Shown here one piece after another: positions 10,841 through 21,999 of a DNA stretch of 64,000 bases (position 1 is its first letter; each line of letters starts with the position of its first letter). The notes under the pieces are model-generated. The model saw only the letters and a list, made by a program, of their open reading frames with translations, was not told the origin of the DNA and did no database searches. The DNA is from Kalaharituber pfeilii (Eukaryota > Ascomycota > Pezizomycetes > Pezizales > Pezizaceae), in the NCBI GenBank assembly GCA_015179045.1, contig WHUZ01000004.1, forward strand, positions 1,054,001-1,118,000, written 5' to 3'. Made by a program: the position numbers and the translations under genes.

Positions 10841-10884
10841 TTTTTTTTTTTTTTTTTAAATATCATTACTCGCATGCCGCGCAT
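10841..10884 (-). mobile_element. Ultrashort A-family retroposon (44 bp)
   Basis: T17 plus about 27 nt of the A 3' end (atcattactcgcatgccgcg), flanked by acatctgc at 10833-10840 and 10885-10892. It is truncated within the hairpin. Confidence 0.8.
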
Positions 10885-10892
10885 ACATCTGC

Positions 10893-11351
10893 AAGGTGCG
10901 TCGCCTCAGTGGTGTGGAAATCTAGATTGGGAGATGATTCACTTGCGATGAACCGGTCGCCTCAGCCATGAATGTGTCGTGTTGTGGGTCCTCTGAAGCC
11001 TAGTACACTGCATCCTTGATAGAGCTACGTCTGAGCCACTCTGACATCAGAGCCGAGATGTATCCTCCGAAAATGTGATTGATCTCTCTAAACTTGTATG
11101 CTCCAGTAGCAGGAGAGCAACAAGCAAATAAGAAGGTGATCGAACCGCTCCATGGAAGCGACAATTGGATAGAGAGGTAATAACGATTTGCAGTATCTGT
11201 CCCTGCAACCCCTGTCAGTTCTCACATTCGCTCAGTCCCACGGCTAAGAAGAGAGAGACGCACTTTGTTGAAGTCTTTGTGGGGCGTGGAGTAACCTTGA
11301 AAGAAGTCAGGAAATGTCAGGCTGGCAGCTATGAACAGAGAGATGGGAAAC
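10893..11351. other. Intergenic, nothing recognised
   Basis: No coding or repeat signal was identified. Confidence 0.4.
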
Positions 11352-11355
11352 ATTG

Positions 11356-11363
<8 letters not shown>

Positions 11364-11399
<36 letters not shown>

Positions 11400-11434
11400 A
11401 TAACCCCGCTTGTAGCACGTGGCCATGGCAGGGT
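11364..11434 (-). mobile_element. Ultrashort B-family retroposon (71 bp)
   Basis: T29 plus the B hairpin, starting at ACCCTGCC on its own strand. The 12-bp duplication attgctgggatt lies at 11352-11363 and 11435-11446. Confidence 0.92.
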
Positions 11435-11845
11435 ATTGCTGGGATTTGAGGGTTGACGAGAAGGCATTAATTAAGGAGAAGAAACAGGCAAGTAGCTTCG
11501 TTGTAGTATATACTAGAACTGAAACAGTAAAGTTAATACTGGCGAGAGTGAGGCTAGGAGGAATATGGCTGCCTTTCCATATACGAGATGGACAGAATGG
11601 CTTGGTATTAATTGTATAGAGTTTGTTTCGAGCCTTGAGCACCTTTGACAAAAGCAACGTGAGATTGTAGATTGTACTTAATATTTCTTGAGGGCTATGG
11701 AGTAAAGCTCTCTTTGGATAGTGCCAGCGGATAATATAACGGGCTCCCATCAATGTCTACTACTACCTACAAAGGCGCACAGGACTGCTCGAGATTAAGT
11801 ACAAGAAATCTCTCCAACACTAGCTAACATCTAAACTTGGTGACC

Positions 11846-12109
11846 ACCTCGAAACAAGGCGTCGTTGTCCACGGAATTGCCCTCAGAAAAGACCTGGGGA
11901 AGGTTCGACGATGGCTGGAAGATGGGAATCCGGATCTGGGGAAAACGGTTGGAATAAGGTGGTTGAGAAAGAAGACGCTGCTGGTGGAGGGGAAGAAGAC
12001 AAGCTCAATCGTGGTGTACCTTGAGGGAGAAACCAGCGTGGAGAAGGTGAGACTGGGCGGGAAATGGCTGAGGGTCAGCACATACGAATCGGACAGAGGG
12101 CGGAAGTGA
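11846..12109 (+). pseudogene. Half-LINE ORF1, C-terminal domain
   Basis: An open 5'-truncated frame of about 87 residues: KQGVVVHGIALRKDLGKVRR, then VGIRWLRKKTLL, KKTSSIVVYLEG and KVRLGGKWLR, ending SDRGRK. It aligns by eye along its whole length with the ORF1 ends at 1947, 13752 and 28681, so the domain is conserved between copies although this one lacks a start. Function inferred as RNA-binding or gag-like. Confidence 0.7.
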
Positions 12110-12270
12110 AGGGAGACCCTTTTGTATGGACACCCGCAACATGTATAAGTACCGCGGGCACTACTTTTAGTTAGGCATAGTTACTCTTTTTTCCTTTCTT
12201 CTAATATATACCTCGCCATAGCCCATAGGGCGGCACGCGAGTAATGAAATTAAAAAAAAAAAAAAAAAAA
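11846..12270 (+). mobile_element. A-family half-LINE, 5'-truncated (425 bp)
   Basis: Flanked by the 13-bp duplication aaacttggtgacc (11833-11845 and 12271-12283). It holds the C-terminal ORF1 domain, a 3'UTR of about 100 bp, the A hairpin at 12212-12246 and poly(A). ORF1 runs directly into the 3'UTR with no RT between. Confidence 0.88.
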
Positions 12271-12283
12271 AAACTTGGTGACC

Positions 12284-12461
12284 TGTCCGCAAGGCACATC
12301 AAGGAGGCTTTCTTAAAACTTGACTAGAACCCATTCCAACGTCCGGTAGAGGCGTCATAGAGAGTCCTCATGCTTGACTTGCCCGGTGGTGAGAGTGCTC
12401 GATGGACACTTGGCACTATATCCGTGGTCGCATCCACATAGGTGTTAGAGGTCGTACATGG
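12284..12461. other. 3' flank of the BTB-like pseudogene
   Basis: Downstream sequence of the truncated gene. Part (caaggaggctttctt) is related to the region after the intact paralogue (20421-20437), so the duplication included the 3' flank. Confidence 0.45.
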
Positions 12462-13197
12462 TCAAGGAACCTTTGGGAGCATCTCTGCAGACAGGTTCAT
12501 GAGCTGTTTGGAAGTAGCAGCATCAGTTATCCGAACGCAACTTTTCAAAGCTTTGTCATGCATGCACTTCTGCAACCAAATTCTCCCAGATTCTTGGAGA
12601 CAAGAGTTAACTTCAAATTTTGCAATATTTTCTTGAATATGTTTGCCAGTGAAGTGTTGCAATGATTCTACGCTATCATTTTCAGGAAATTCCAAATTCC
12701 CAATGTTGAATTCTTCTAAAAGAGTTGAGACATACATCCCAAGCCGGTAGTATGGACCTCGGCTGTTCTTTTCATGGCCAAGCAGCACATATCCATGTAC
12801 AGTTGCACAGCACTTTTCATACACATGCTGGAGTATACGAACAACTGGCTTGCCCCTATACGAACGAAGCTTCAAGATATCCCCTGATCAGCACAGACTG
12901 CTGATTAGCATAGATTCCTTCCATTGCGGGACAGTACTAACAGACCTATAATCAGAGGCATAGCAAATAACTCCTTGTCTGAGTGTGAACAGAGTTGGGA
13001 GTAATTGTGGTAACTCAGGACCCTGAAGATAGCGTCTTTAAATGCAAGTTTGTCGCCAATGGCTATTGCCAACTGGAGAACTTCGAAACTTGTACAGGCT
13101 TCATTGCAAGCCTCACGGCCTTGCATGTGCTCAGCTGGTAGAAGCATCAGTATTTCATCTAAGCATACTCCACGGAGCTCTCATTATCGGCGCTCAC
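12462..13197 (-). pseudogene. Truncated BTB-like protein gene (paralogue of 20494-21971)
   Basis: Two coding blocks (13197-12946 and 12883-12462) match the C-terminal two-thirds of the intact gene: REACNEACTSFEVLQLAIA, then GDKLAF, LFAMPLIIG, and after the intron NLEFPENDSVESLQ and LKSCVRIT. The intron (12945-12884, 62 bp) has the same length, position, GTCTGT donor and CTAAT-like branch site as the intact gene. The N-terminal BTB-like region is missing, and the reading frame ends at the half-LINE that begins at 13211. Either the insertion or an earlier deletion removed the start. Confidence 0.75.
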
Positions 13198-13210
13198 AAG
13201 GTATTTGACT

Positions 13211-13967
13211 CGCCCCAAAGCTTAAAGCTCCAGCCCAGCACACAGCACAAACTCGGAGCACCCTACCCCCACTCGCACTCCAGCGCCCACCCTGCCGTCC
13301 AAGAAGCGCAAGAGTAAGACGCCGGCACCACAAGCCAAGTACGCCTTTAAACGTCGGTTAGACAACAAAGAGGCGGAAAAGATCGCGGTGACCGACGCCG
13401 ACACAGCCCACCCTCCCCCAAGAACATCACCACCCCCCGCCCGGCAAAGAAGCCCTCCCCAACCAGCACCCCAGAGGTCACCACCAGGACAAAAAGCGGC
13501 CTCGTCGTACACGGAATTGCACTCCGGAAGGACCTGAACAACGTCCGGAGATGGTTGGAGGCAGCAAACAGTGACCTAGGAAAAGTGGAAGAAATTCGGT
13601 GCTTAAGGAAGAAGGCAATTCTGACGGAGGAAGGCAAAACCACCAGCTCAGTTGTGGTATACCTCGGGAGACAGGTTGAGCTGGAGAAGGTGAGACTGGG
13701 AGGAAGGTGGCTGAACTCCAGCCAGTACGAGTGGGACAGGGGACGGAAGTAAACTAGTACTGGCTTTTCTCCTGGCACATGTACATTCCCAAGACATCGG
13801 AGGATACGGGGACCACACTGACAATCCACCCGCATCATTAATGAGCGCTGCGGGCACCACATGTAACTATCCATTCTTTTTCCTTTATTTCCTATGTACT
13901 TAAATCCTCGCCATAGCCCTTAGGGCGGCATGCGAGTACTGATATTAAAAAAAAAAAAAAAAAAAAA
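13211..13967 (+). mobile_element. A-family half-LINE, 5'-truncated (757 bp)
   Basis: Flanked by the 13-bp duplication aaggtatttgact at 13198-13210 and 13968-13980. It contains a Pro-rich ORF1 middle, the ORF1 C-terminal domain, a 3'UTR, the A hairpin (about 13910-13945) and poly(A). It lies at the broken 5' side of the BTB-like pseudogene. Confidence 0.88.
13470..13752 (+). pseudogene. Half-LINE ORF1, C-terminal domain
   Basis: The frame reads GLVVHGIALRKDLNNVRRWL, then KKAILTEEGKTTSSVVVYLG and EKVRLGGRWLNSSQYEWDRG and stops after RK. Upstream Pro-rich sequence (TPTRTPAPTLP, PPPRTSPPP) is in another frame, so the copy has at least one frameshift. Closest in layout to the ORF1 at 1947-2995. 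Confidence 0.65.
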
Positions 13968-13980
13968 AAGGTATTTGACT

Positions 13981-14502
13981 TGGAAAGAGACATCATATAT
14001 TGCTAGGTACGATGGCACGTATTGGCTCTGCGGGTACCACGTTATGGTGGGGCTCGCAGCAGAAGAGACAAGATGATTTATAACTGCGGCCTGAGAGTGC
14101 CATGGGATCCTTCATGAGGCTCTGCATTGCATCCTTGGCACAAGCTTACGTTGGCAGCGTGCCATTTAAAACGGGCTCCATTTTCAGGGCGTTGATTCAA
14201 AGTCAGGCTGCAATAGCGATACACAGATTGCGGAATGGTGGTCCCAGAACAGTCCCATGCCGAGTTTGACTTTCAATTCCCTTAATTAATACGATTGAGC
14301 GCCAAATATTGAACTCTCAGATTTACCGATTGATCGATTGCGGATGAGTAGGCTGGCATAATCTCACGGCCAAGTGGGTGCACTACGTTCACAGCGAAGA
14401 AAACTGAAGACATAAGGAAGAAAAGTTTATGTACTCTACATAGTGATTCAAGAGTCTCAAGCCGGAACTTATCGCTCGGCGTAATGTGGGGTAATTTACA
14501 CA
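13981..14502. other. Intergenic, nothing recognised
   Basis: No supported gene. The sequence resumes the flank interrupted by the half-LINE. Confidence 0.4.
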
Positions 14503-14513
14503 ACGCATTAATT

Positions 14514-14915
14514 CTAGAGAAACAAAATAGGGAAGACAAACAGCCCCGACTGCCGCTGGTGTGGCGAGTCCGAAGAGACGACAAAACACCTCCTAGTAGA
14601 CTGCCGGGTATGGCGCAAGAGATGGCGGGGGGGCATGGAGGATATACGAAAACCCCCAAAAGACAAAAACGACGACCCGTTACGCACACTGATGGAAATA
14701 CTCGGGGAGGAGGAGGAAGACTAAATCACATTTCATCTATCACAACCTTCATGTAGCAGACTTTCCCTTTCCGTTTACTTAGCGATTATCATGTAGCAGA
14801 CTTTTCTTTTCTTTTCTCATCTAATTCCATACTCCGTCATGCCTTTATCCCAGTTGTAGTTAATCTCGCCATAGCCCCTAGGGCGGCACGCGAGTAATGA
14901 TATAAAAAAAAAAAA
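14514..14915 (+). mobile_element. A-family LINE 3' end (402 bp)
   Basis: Flanked by acgcattaatt (14503-14513 and 14916-14926). It encodes the degenerate end of LINE ORF2 (zinc-knuckle region around 14530-14660 and the residues before the stop), a 3'UTR with a short repeat (catgtagcagacttt twice, 14750-14765 and 14790-14805), the A hairpin and poly(A). Confidence 0.8.
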
Positions 14916-14926
14916 ACGCATTAATT

Positions 14927-15525
14927 ATAAGCGATCGAGGCTGGTAAATCAAGACCGTTCGCCCACGCGACGACAACCACTTTGAGAGAACGAGCAGTTG
15001 GAAACGACTCCCCCAACCACAACTCCCCCGCTTGCGAAATCAATGGATTGAAAGACTCTCGGAACGCCGAGTCATTGATCCTTATTTTCATTCCAAAAGA
15101 CAAAACCCCGTAAGTTCTCTTTATGGGGCAACGTTGTGGTTTTTCGGTGTTCACCGCCATTGGCACGCGTCAACCCAGCGCATAGACTGTAGGAGCGCTC
15201 AAACACTATCATAGTGCACCAGTCAGCCAGAATGCTGTGGTATATCTGGATGGGGGTAGTACATTAGAATTAATACCGGCGAGAGTAAGATTAGGAGGGA
15301 GCTAGATGGCTGCCTTTATACGAGTCGCGTAGAATACTCCGGTGTAATTTATTCATTTGATATTATTTTCTACCTACAATACCTGGGAGACTCTCGGGAG
15401 CTGAGTTGACTTTCTACTTGTTCTGGGTCTTGTTCTTCGGGTTTGCGTGTTGGACTCTCTTTTCCGCCTTCAACACTGACAAGGATCGTGGGTCAAGAGA
15501 TTTACGGCTTATTTGCATTCCTTTG
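14927..15525. other. Intergenic, nothing recognised
   Basis: Short ORFs only. It ends at the TA target of the foldback element. Confidence 0.4.
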
Positions 15526-15527
15526 TA

Positions 15528-17400
15528 GCGTGCCCGATGTGGTAACGATCTGCCCCCCTGTAACGATCCACTCTCTGGGCACTCCTCGTCATGCATTCCT
15601 CGCTCTACTACTTTTATTTGAATATATTGCAACTATAGAAATTGCTTAACATTATACCAATTTGACATCGCTGAATCAGAATTTGCTATTATAATGAGGA
15701 AAAAATCAAAATTCCAATATTTACAACTAAATTTATCATTATTTACCTAAGTTGAGTCCTCCCTGTATATAGTATAGCTCAACATTCTCGAAATCAGAAA
15801 AATTATATAGAAAACTAGTAATTCTCATCTATCTAGGGCCGGCCTTTTTATTAAAAGTCAATATTGCATATACAGATCATGTGGGATGCAATGCACCTTC
15901 AATTGTATAGAAGTAGTTTATATTCGTGAGCTAATCTCTATACCTTGATCTGACCTTCAGTGTTCCTAGACTCCTCAAGTGATTCAGGAATACCGGGACT
16001 TGAAGTTGTAGTAGTTGAAGCACTAGGGGTGGTAACAGTAACTCCTTCTGAGGTGCCAGGTATGACAGAAGAGACCTATGGCTCAAATCTGCTATTGGAA
16101 CCTTCTTCTACCCACCCCCCCTTCTAGTATTCAGACCCTCCTATCTCATGAACTAAAGATCTTTCCCAGCCCCAGCCTTGCATGTGAGTTCCTCTATGGT
16201 ATCTTTTTGTAGCTTGTTCAGCTGCAGCCATCTCTCTCTATTTTCGTTCCTCTTTTGCCTTACTTTCTCGATCCATCGCTGCTAACTACTTTGCATATCA
16301 GCGGCTTCTTTCTTATCCTAAACTATTTTCGCACCTTCTGAAGTTTCTCTTCCTCCTATCTGACCTTCGCTGGTAGTCTCTGTTTCCTTTTCGACATCTC
16401 CTACTATTTTTTTCCTTCTATTTCCAGTATTGCTTTAACTTCAGCTCGAGGCGGCTTAGGAGGAAGTGAGTGAATATAACGTCTTGGGCGTCTTGGGTAG
16501 AGAACCGCATCCCACCAGATCAGTGAAAAAACACTTGACTAGTGACGTTTACTAGTCCTCTGCATAGCTCATTTAGCAATACGCACCTGCATCCCATATA
16601 TTTGCTGTCGCATTTCGCATACGTCGCATATACGCTCTATCGGCCACCCGAGGTGACCCATGACAGCAAGGCAAAAGAAGAACGAAAATAGAGAGAGATG
16701 GCTGCAGCTGAACAAGCTACAAAAAGATACCATAGAGGAACTCACATGCAAGGCTGGGGCTGGGAAAGATCTTTAGTTCATGAGATAGGAGGGTCTGAAT
16801 ACTAGAAGGGGGGGTGGGTAGAAGAAGGTTCCAATAGCAGATTTGAGCCATAGGTCTCTTCTGTCATACCTGGCACCTCAGAAGGAGTTACTGTTACCAC
16901 CCCTAGTGCTTCAACTACTACAACTTCAAGTCCCGGTATTCCTGAATCACTTGAGGAGTCTAGGAACACTGAAGGTCAGATCAAGGTATGGAGATTAGCT
17001 CAGGAACATAAACTACTTCTATACAATTGAAGGTGCATTGCATCCCACATGATCTGTATATGCAATATTGACTTTTAATAAAAAGTCCAGCCCTAGATGG
17101 ATGAGAATTACTAGTTTTCTATATAATTTTCCTGATTTCGAGGGTGTTGAGCTATACTCTATACAGGGAGAGCTCAAATTAGGTGAATAATAATGAATTT
17201 GGTTGTAAATAATGGAATTTTGATTTTTTCCTCATTATAATAGCAAATTCTGATTCAGCGATGTCAAATTGGTATAATGTTAAGCAATTTCTATAGTTGC
17301 AATATATCCAAAATAAGTAGTAGAGCGAGGAATGTATGACGAGGAGTGCCCAGAGAATGGATCGTTACAGGGGGGCAGATCGTTACCACTTCGGGCACGT
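15528..17400. mobile_element. Foldback element built from the pogo 3' end
   Basis: An 1873-bp element bounded by TA on both sides, with the same termini as the pogo element beside it (gcgtgcccgatgt... / ...cttcgggcacgt). Its arms (about 15528-16262 and 16668-17400) are near-perfect inverted copies of about 735 bp. Both derive from the last 600-700 bp of the pogo element (compare 19500-20224). The left arm extends further into the pogo coiled-coil coding region, to about 16455. The central 400 bp is not palindromic. It has no transposase and would form a long hairpin if transcribed. Confidence 0.85.
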
Positions 17401-17402
17401 TA

Positions 17403-17516
17403 GGCTGCAACTCTTTTTTTCTTTTTTTTAAAAAAAATGTGATAACCCCGCATATAGGCTAATAGTCTGTGGGAGGGCGCATTGCCACTTACATAGTTCT
17501 CGTCATAACGTGCCCG
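17403..17516. mobile_element. C-type LINE tail plus start of an A-type tail
   Basis: T/A-rich sequence followed by a degenerate C tail in minus orientation (gtgataaccccgcatatagg, 17440-17459). Then comes ctcgtca (17510-17516), which continues after the pogo insertion at 20225 as an A-type tail. Confidence 0.5.
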
Positions 17517-17662
17517 ATGTGGTAACGATCTGCCCCCCTGTAACGATCCTACATTTTCACCCCCGCTTCGGCAACCTGCTCCTCATCTTTCAACCGTGAT
17601 TATCCTGCATATCTCAGCGAATTCTACATATTTTGAACTCGTTTTACCCGCAGTTAATAGCT

Positions 17663-19631
17663 ATGCGACAGGAAAGTAAGCCTGAAAACATTAACCGAGC
17701 AATCGCTTATGCATACAAACATCGGGAAGAGTCAATACCAAAAATTGCTTCCTACTTTGATGTAAAAGCTATTACATTACGTAGACGACTCGATGGGGTA
17801 CAGAAAGGAAGGAAGGAGGCTCGTGAAAGGCAGCAATTGCTTACTAGAGGCCTGGGCACTTACAATGAGTGATATGGGCTTTCCAGTTCATTTGCGAATG
17901 CTGAGATCTATAGCTGTTTTAATTCTGCAGCGAAGGTTTAGCAATGCAGTTCCAGGAGATCGGTGGCATGAGAGGTTTTTACTTTGACATCCCATAGTTA
18001 ACAGCAAATATGTACAATATCTTGAGCGCATTCGGCATTCGCAAGGGACAAATATTCCAGCGCAGAAGGCATTTTATCAGTCACTCCGGACTACAATGCG
18101 CCAACTTAAGATCACCCCTGACAACCTCTAGAACTATGATGAAAAGGGTATTATTATGGGCATTGCAACTGGCAGGCAGAAATGTATTGTTCGAGCAGGT
18201 CCAAGGCGAAAAATTGCAGTTACTGATGGCAATCGAGAATTTGTTACTGTCATAGAGACAGTAAATGCTGCTGGTCACATCATTCCTCCATACCTTGTCT
18301 GGCAGGCGAAAACCCATAGAGAAGGCTACTACGGTGCTGAGGGTGTCCATAAACTTCCTGCAACTTTTGGACGCTCGCCTAGTGGATACATGGATGATGA
18401 ACTAGGTGTTGAGTTTATAAAATATCACTTTGAGCTATATACTCGCCCCGTGAACCCTACCACTACCTCCACTACCTCCACTGCCTCCACCGCCCCTGCC
18501 TCCACCACCTCCACCGCCTCCACCGCCTCGACTGCCTCCACCGCCGGCACCCCCATAGCAACTGGCCTTCCTACAAGCACTATACATGACAAACGCAGTA
18601 TAATTATTTCGAGCGATTCACTGACCTTACCTCCCTCTAATATATCCGAATATCCTTGGCGCCTTTTAATTGTTGATGGTCACTCTTCCCACGTCGCTTG
18701 CCAAGTCGTTGAATATGCACTCAATCACCGGATTCAAATGCTTTGTCTTCCTCTACATTCAACTCATTTAATGCAACCTCTTGATGTTGGATGTTTCTCT
18801 CCTCTCCAAAAACACTACCGCAATGGCTTACAAGATTGGATATATCAAAAGCCTCGTGATATTTTGCGCAAACCTGACTTCTGGGAAATTCTTTGTGGTG
18901 CCAGACAATCTACTTTTACTACCAATACTATTTTGGGTGCATGGCGGGGGTCTGGATGCTGGCCTATTGATCCCGACAAAGTTATTCCTCCTCAAGTTCA
19001 AGTGACAATGACGGTCAATTCAGATCTCTCTATATTAGATACTCCATCAAAGCAAATAGTACTGCGAACTGCTCTGGACAAGGCAATTTTGACTCCACAT
19101 ACACGCAAGACTGTGATGGATCATGTATTGTTTCTGGAGGAAAAGCTAACAAAATATACGGTGATTGAGCCTAATGCTACAACCTTCAAAGCTCTACGGA
19201 ATGGTAAGATGGTCAAAAAAGCTCCAGCTGGTAGTTTGAAGCATATTAAAGGCCCTCGGACTCTTAATCGAGCATATATTGAATCCTCTTGACAAGCCAA
19301 AGTCAAAGTAGCACTGGAAGCAGAGGAAAAGAAAGAGCGGAAGAGGTTGGAAAAGGAACAAAAAGCAGTAGAGAAGATAAGAAAAGAGGAAGAGAAAATT
19401 CAGAAGGCAGAGGAGCGACGAAAAATAGCTGAGGATAAGAAAGAAGCTGCTGAAGTGAAAAAGCAGCTAGCAGCGGAGGAGCGAGAAAGAAAGGCAAAAG
19501 AGAAACAAGAACAGAGAGAAATAGCTGCAGCTGAGCGGGCCGCAAAGAGAGGTCGTGGGGAGCTCGCGGGCGAGGCCGGGACCGAGGAAGGCCTTTGGTT
19601 CAGGAGGTGGGAGGGTCCAAACACCAGCTAG
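17663..19631 (+). pseudogene. pogo/Fot1 transposase pseudogene
   Basis: The N-terminus (from ATG 17663) is a Psq-type helix-turn-helix (IPKIASYFDVKAITLRRRLD). Frameshifts follow to about 18000. The DDE core is in one frame from about 18129: NYDEKG (first Asp), IVDGHSSHVA (second Asp) and HLMQPLDVGCFSPL (third Asp), the usual pogo triad. An in-frame TAG just before NYDEKG and a TGA after ESS (19290) break it; both fit C:G to T:A changes. Beyond the second stop lies a Lys/Glu-rich coiled coil (KEQKAVEKIRKEEEKIQKAE) typical of the C-terminus of this family. A Thr/Ala/Ser expansion sits between the catalytic blocks. Confidence 0.88.
18456..18553. repeat. Minisatellite in the transposase pseudogene
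   Basis: Imperfect repeats of acctccactg/accgcctcc-type units encode Thr-Ala-Ser runs between the catalytic segments. This is probably slippage expansion after inactivation. Confidence 0.8.
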
Positions 19632-20224
19632 GGGAGGGGGGGTGAAGGAGGTTCCAGTAGTAAATCTCGAGCCACAGACCTCTTCTATCATACCTGATGC
19701 CTCAGACGAAGTTACTGCTACTATCTCTAGTGCTTCATCTACCACTACTTCAAGTCCTAGTATTCCTGAATCACCTGAGGACTCTGAGGACACTGATGAT
19801 GATATTGAGGTACAGAGATTAGCTCGAGAATGTGAATTTCTTCTATATATTTGAAGGTGCGTGTATCCTATATAATTCCTATATACATTATTAACTTTAA
19901 CTGAAAAGACTAGTGCTAGGCGAATGATTATTACTCATTTTCTATATTATTTTCCTGATTCTGAGAATATTGAGCTATATTATATGCAGGGAGGGGTTAA
20001 TTCATATAAATAATGATGAATTTGGTTATAGTTATTGGAATTTTAGCCTTTTCCTTATTATGATAGTATATTCAGATTCAGCGGTATCAAATTGATATAA
20101 TACTATGCAATTTCCGTAGTCGCAATATATCCGGTAATAGGTAATAGGGCAAGGAATGCATGACGAGGAGTGCCAAGAGAGTGGATCGTTACAGGGGGGC
20201 AGCTCGTTACCAGTTCGGGCACGC

Positions 20225-20270
20225 TAGTCCACCAGGGCTGCATACGAGTAAGTTGGAAAATCAAAATAGG

Positions 20271-20316
<46 letters not shown>
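20225..20316 (+). mobile_element. Right half of an A-type LINE tail interrupted by pogo
   Basis: tagtccaccagggctgcata continues the ctcgtca left of the transposon to make a diverged A hairpin. Then come a short spacer and a poly(A) of about 45. Confidence 0.7.
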
Positions 20317-20319
<3 letters not shown>

Positions 20320-20493
20320 AATCCTACTAGGGTAAGAGAGCAACCACAAGACTAACAATAAGAAACATCTCCAACGCAGTACAAGCTAGAATTTGGTCTG
20401 GCGTTCTGTCCTCAATGCACAACAAGGAAGGCTTCTTGTGACTAATTTTTTATCCTGATATCCAAAACTCCATCTGCACACTGCAAAACCTGC

Positions 20494-21971
20494 TCATACC
20501 TGAGCCCTCCAGTTACTAAGGTGTTCAACAGACCGTTGTGAGCTGCCGTCAGGTTGTGGCATAACTATTGTCTCCTCCTCAATTGCTCTAGGCGTCTTAC
20601 ATGCCTGAGAAGGCTGTGGGAAGTTTTCAGTAGACAAATTAATGAGCTGTGTAGAGCTAACCTCTTGGGTAATCCGCAAGCACGACTCTAAACGCCTGTC
20701 GCTGAATGTTTCGAAGACAAAACGAGCTAGACCACCCAGCGGCTGATTGTCATCGACACCAGCCATCCGCCATGACCACTTGTCTCCTAGCAAATCAATG
20801 AGTTCTTCAAACTTCTTAGAGATGCGGTCAAAGCTGAACTGTCTGAGTTTTTGTATACTGTCATCCTCTGGAAATTCCAAATTCCGCATGTTAAATTCTG
20901 TTGACAGAGTTAAGACATACGTCCCAAGGAGCTGGTATTGGGTGTCCCTCATGAGCGAGGAGTTCGGCAATTGCAACACATGCGGTAGGGGCGAACAAAG
21001 CTGTTGATGCAGATCCTGGAGTAGGTGAACCATCCACTTATCCAGAATTAAGCGAAGTTCCAAGATATTCCCTGCTCATGACAATGCACTTGTTAGCAAA
21101 GAATCCTCCATCATAGGTCACCAACTAACAAACCTATAATCAGAGGTATGGCAAATAACTCCTGGTCCGAGCGCGATACCAGTTGGGAATAACTGTGGTA
21201 TTCCAGGACCGCCACTACAGCATGCTTACACGCAAGCTTATCACCAGCAGCTATTGCCAGCCGGAGAAGCTGGAAGCTTGTACATGCCTTGTCACAAGCT
21301 TCATGAACCTGAATGTACTCCTCGAACTTAACCATAGGAGCATTTCGTTGACAGTGAGCCAACCAGCTCTGTACCCATGGGCAAACAACATGTGCACACC
21401 CCAAACTCCATGCTACTTCAGCAGTGACTGTAACCAAATTGATCGCACTGGGCTCTCGAAACGGGCTGGTAGCCAAGAAGAATTCCTGTGTTTGTGAATG
21501 AATCAACTTCATAAGAATCCGAAATGCGCTGATATGTTCATCCTGCAAAACCGGCATAAGCAGGCTGACATTGGCAAAATCATCTCGACACCCCCATAGC
21601 CGGTCAGGAAGTTGCGGAAGCAAATCAACTGCCTCTGAAGCATCCAATGACACAAGCTTGTAGAGAGCCCCATGTATCACTCTGAAGGTAGAGGAAGACA
21701 CCTTAAATCGAACCATTGGGGCTGCACTTTCGTGAGAGGTCACCGATGATGGATTATGGCAGCACCGAAGGTTCAGGATAAGGTCACCTTCAGGATAGAC
21801 ATCTTCAACTGGGACCTGTGCATCGACCGGTCCATTCTGCGAAGATGTGGACATCGATGGCGGAATAACGTTTTCTGGTGTTGGTACTCTCGTCGTGTTC
21901 ACATCAGATATTCCTGATGGAAAGCAGCTCGAGCTCGGAGTTAACAAGGCTGGAGATTCCGATCGAGACAT
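20494..21971 (-). CDS. BTB/POZ-like protein, two exons
   Basis: Exon 1 is 21971-21134 and exon 2 is 21071-20494; the 62-bp intron has a GTTTGT donor, GCTAAC branch site and GCAG acceptor. The product is about 471 residues. A low-complexity N-terminus precedes a BTB-like region (EGDLILNLRC, MVRFKVSSSTFRVIHGALYK, FRILMKLIHSQ, VTAEVAWSLGCAHVVCPWV). The helical C-terminal half contains AIAAGDKLACKHAVVAVLEY and RNLEFPEDDSIQKL. BTB proteins commonly act as protein-protein or cullin-3 adaptors, but the partner here is unknown. ATG 21971 was chosen because the frame above it starts only with GTG. Paralogues lie at 12462-13197 (truncated) and 31504-33715 (diverged). Confidence 0.7.
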
Positions 21972-21999
21972 AATGGTGGTGCACTGTGCAGCATCCACT

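Larger units (their letters stand above)
17518..20224 (+). mobile_element. pogo/Fot1-type DNA transposon, degenerate (2.7 kb)
   Basis: Bounded by TA duplications (17516-17517 and 20225-20226) and about 42-bp terminal inverted repeats (acgtgcccgatgtggtaacg at the left, mirrored at 20183-20224), each containing a ccccccctgtaacgatc-like block as in Fot1 elements. It encodes a broken transposase. It is inserted at the TA of the LINE hairpin ctcgtca|tagtccacc, whose poly(A) (20272-20316) follows the right end. Confidence 0.9.

Noticed and set aside
17633..17662. Upstream TTG start for the pogo transposase
   Set aside because: ATG 17663 directly precedes the helix-turn-helix and is the expected start.
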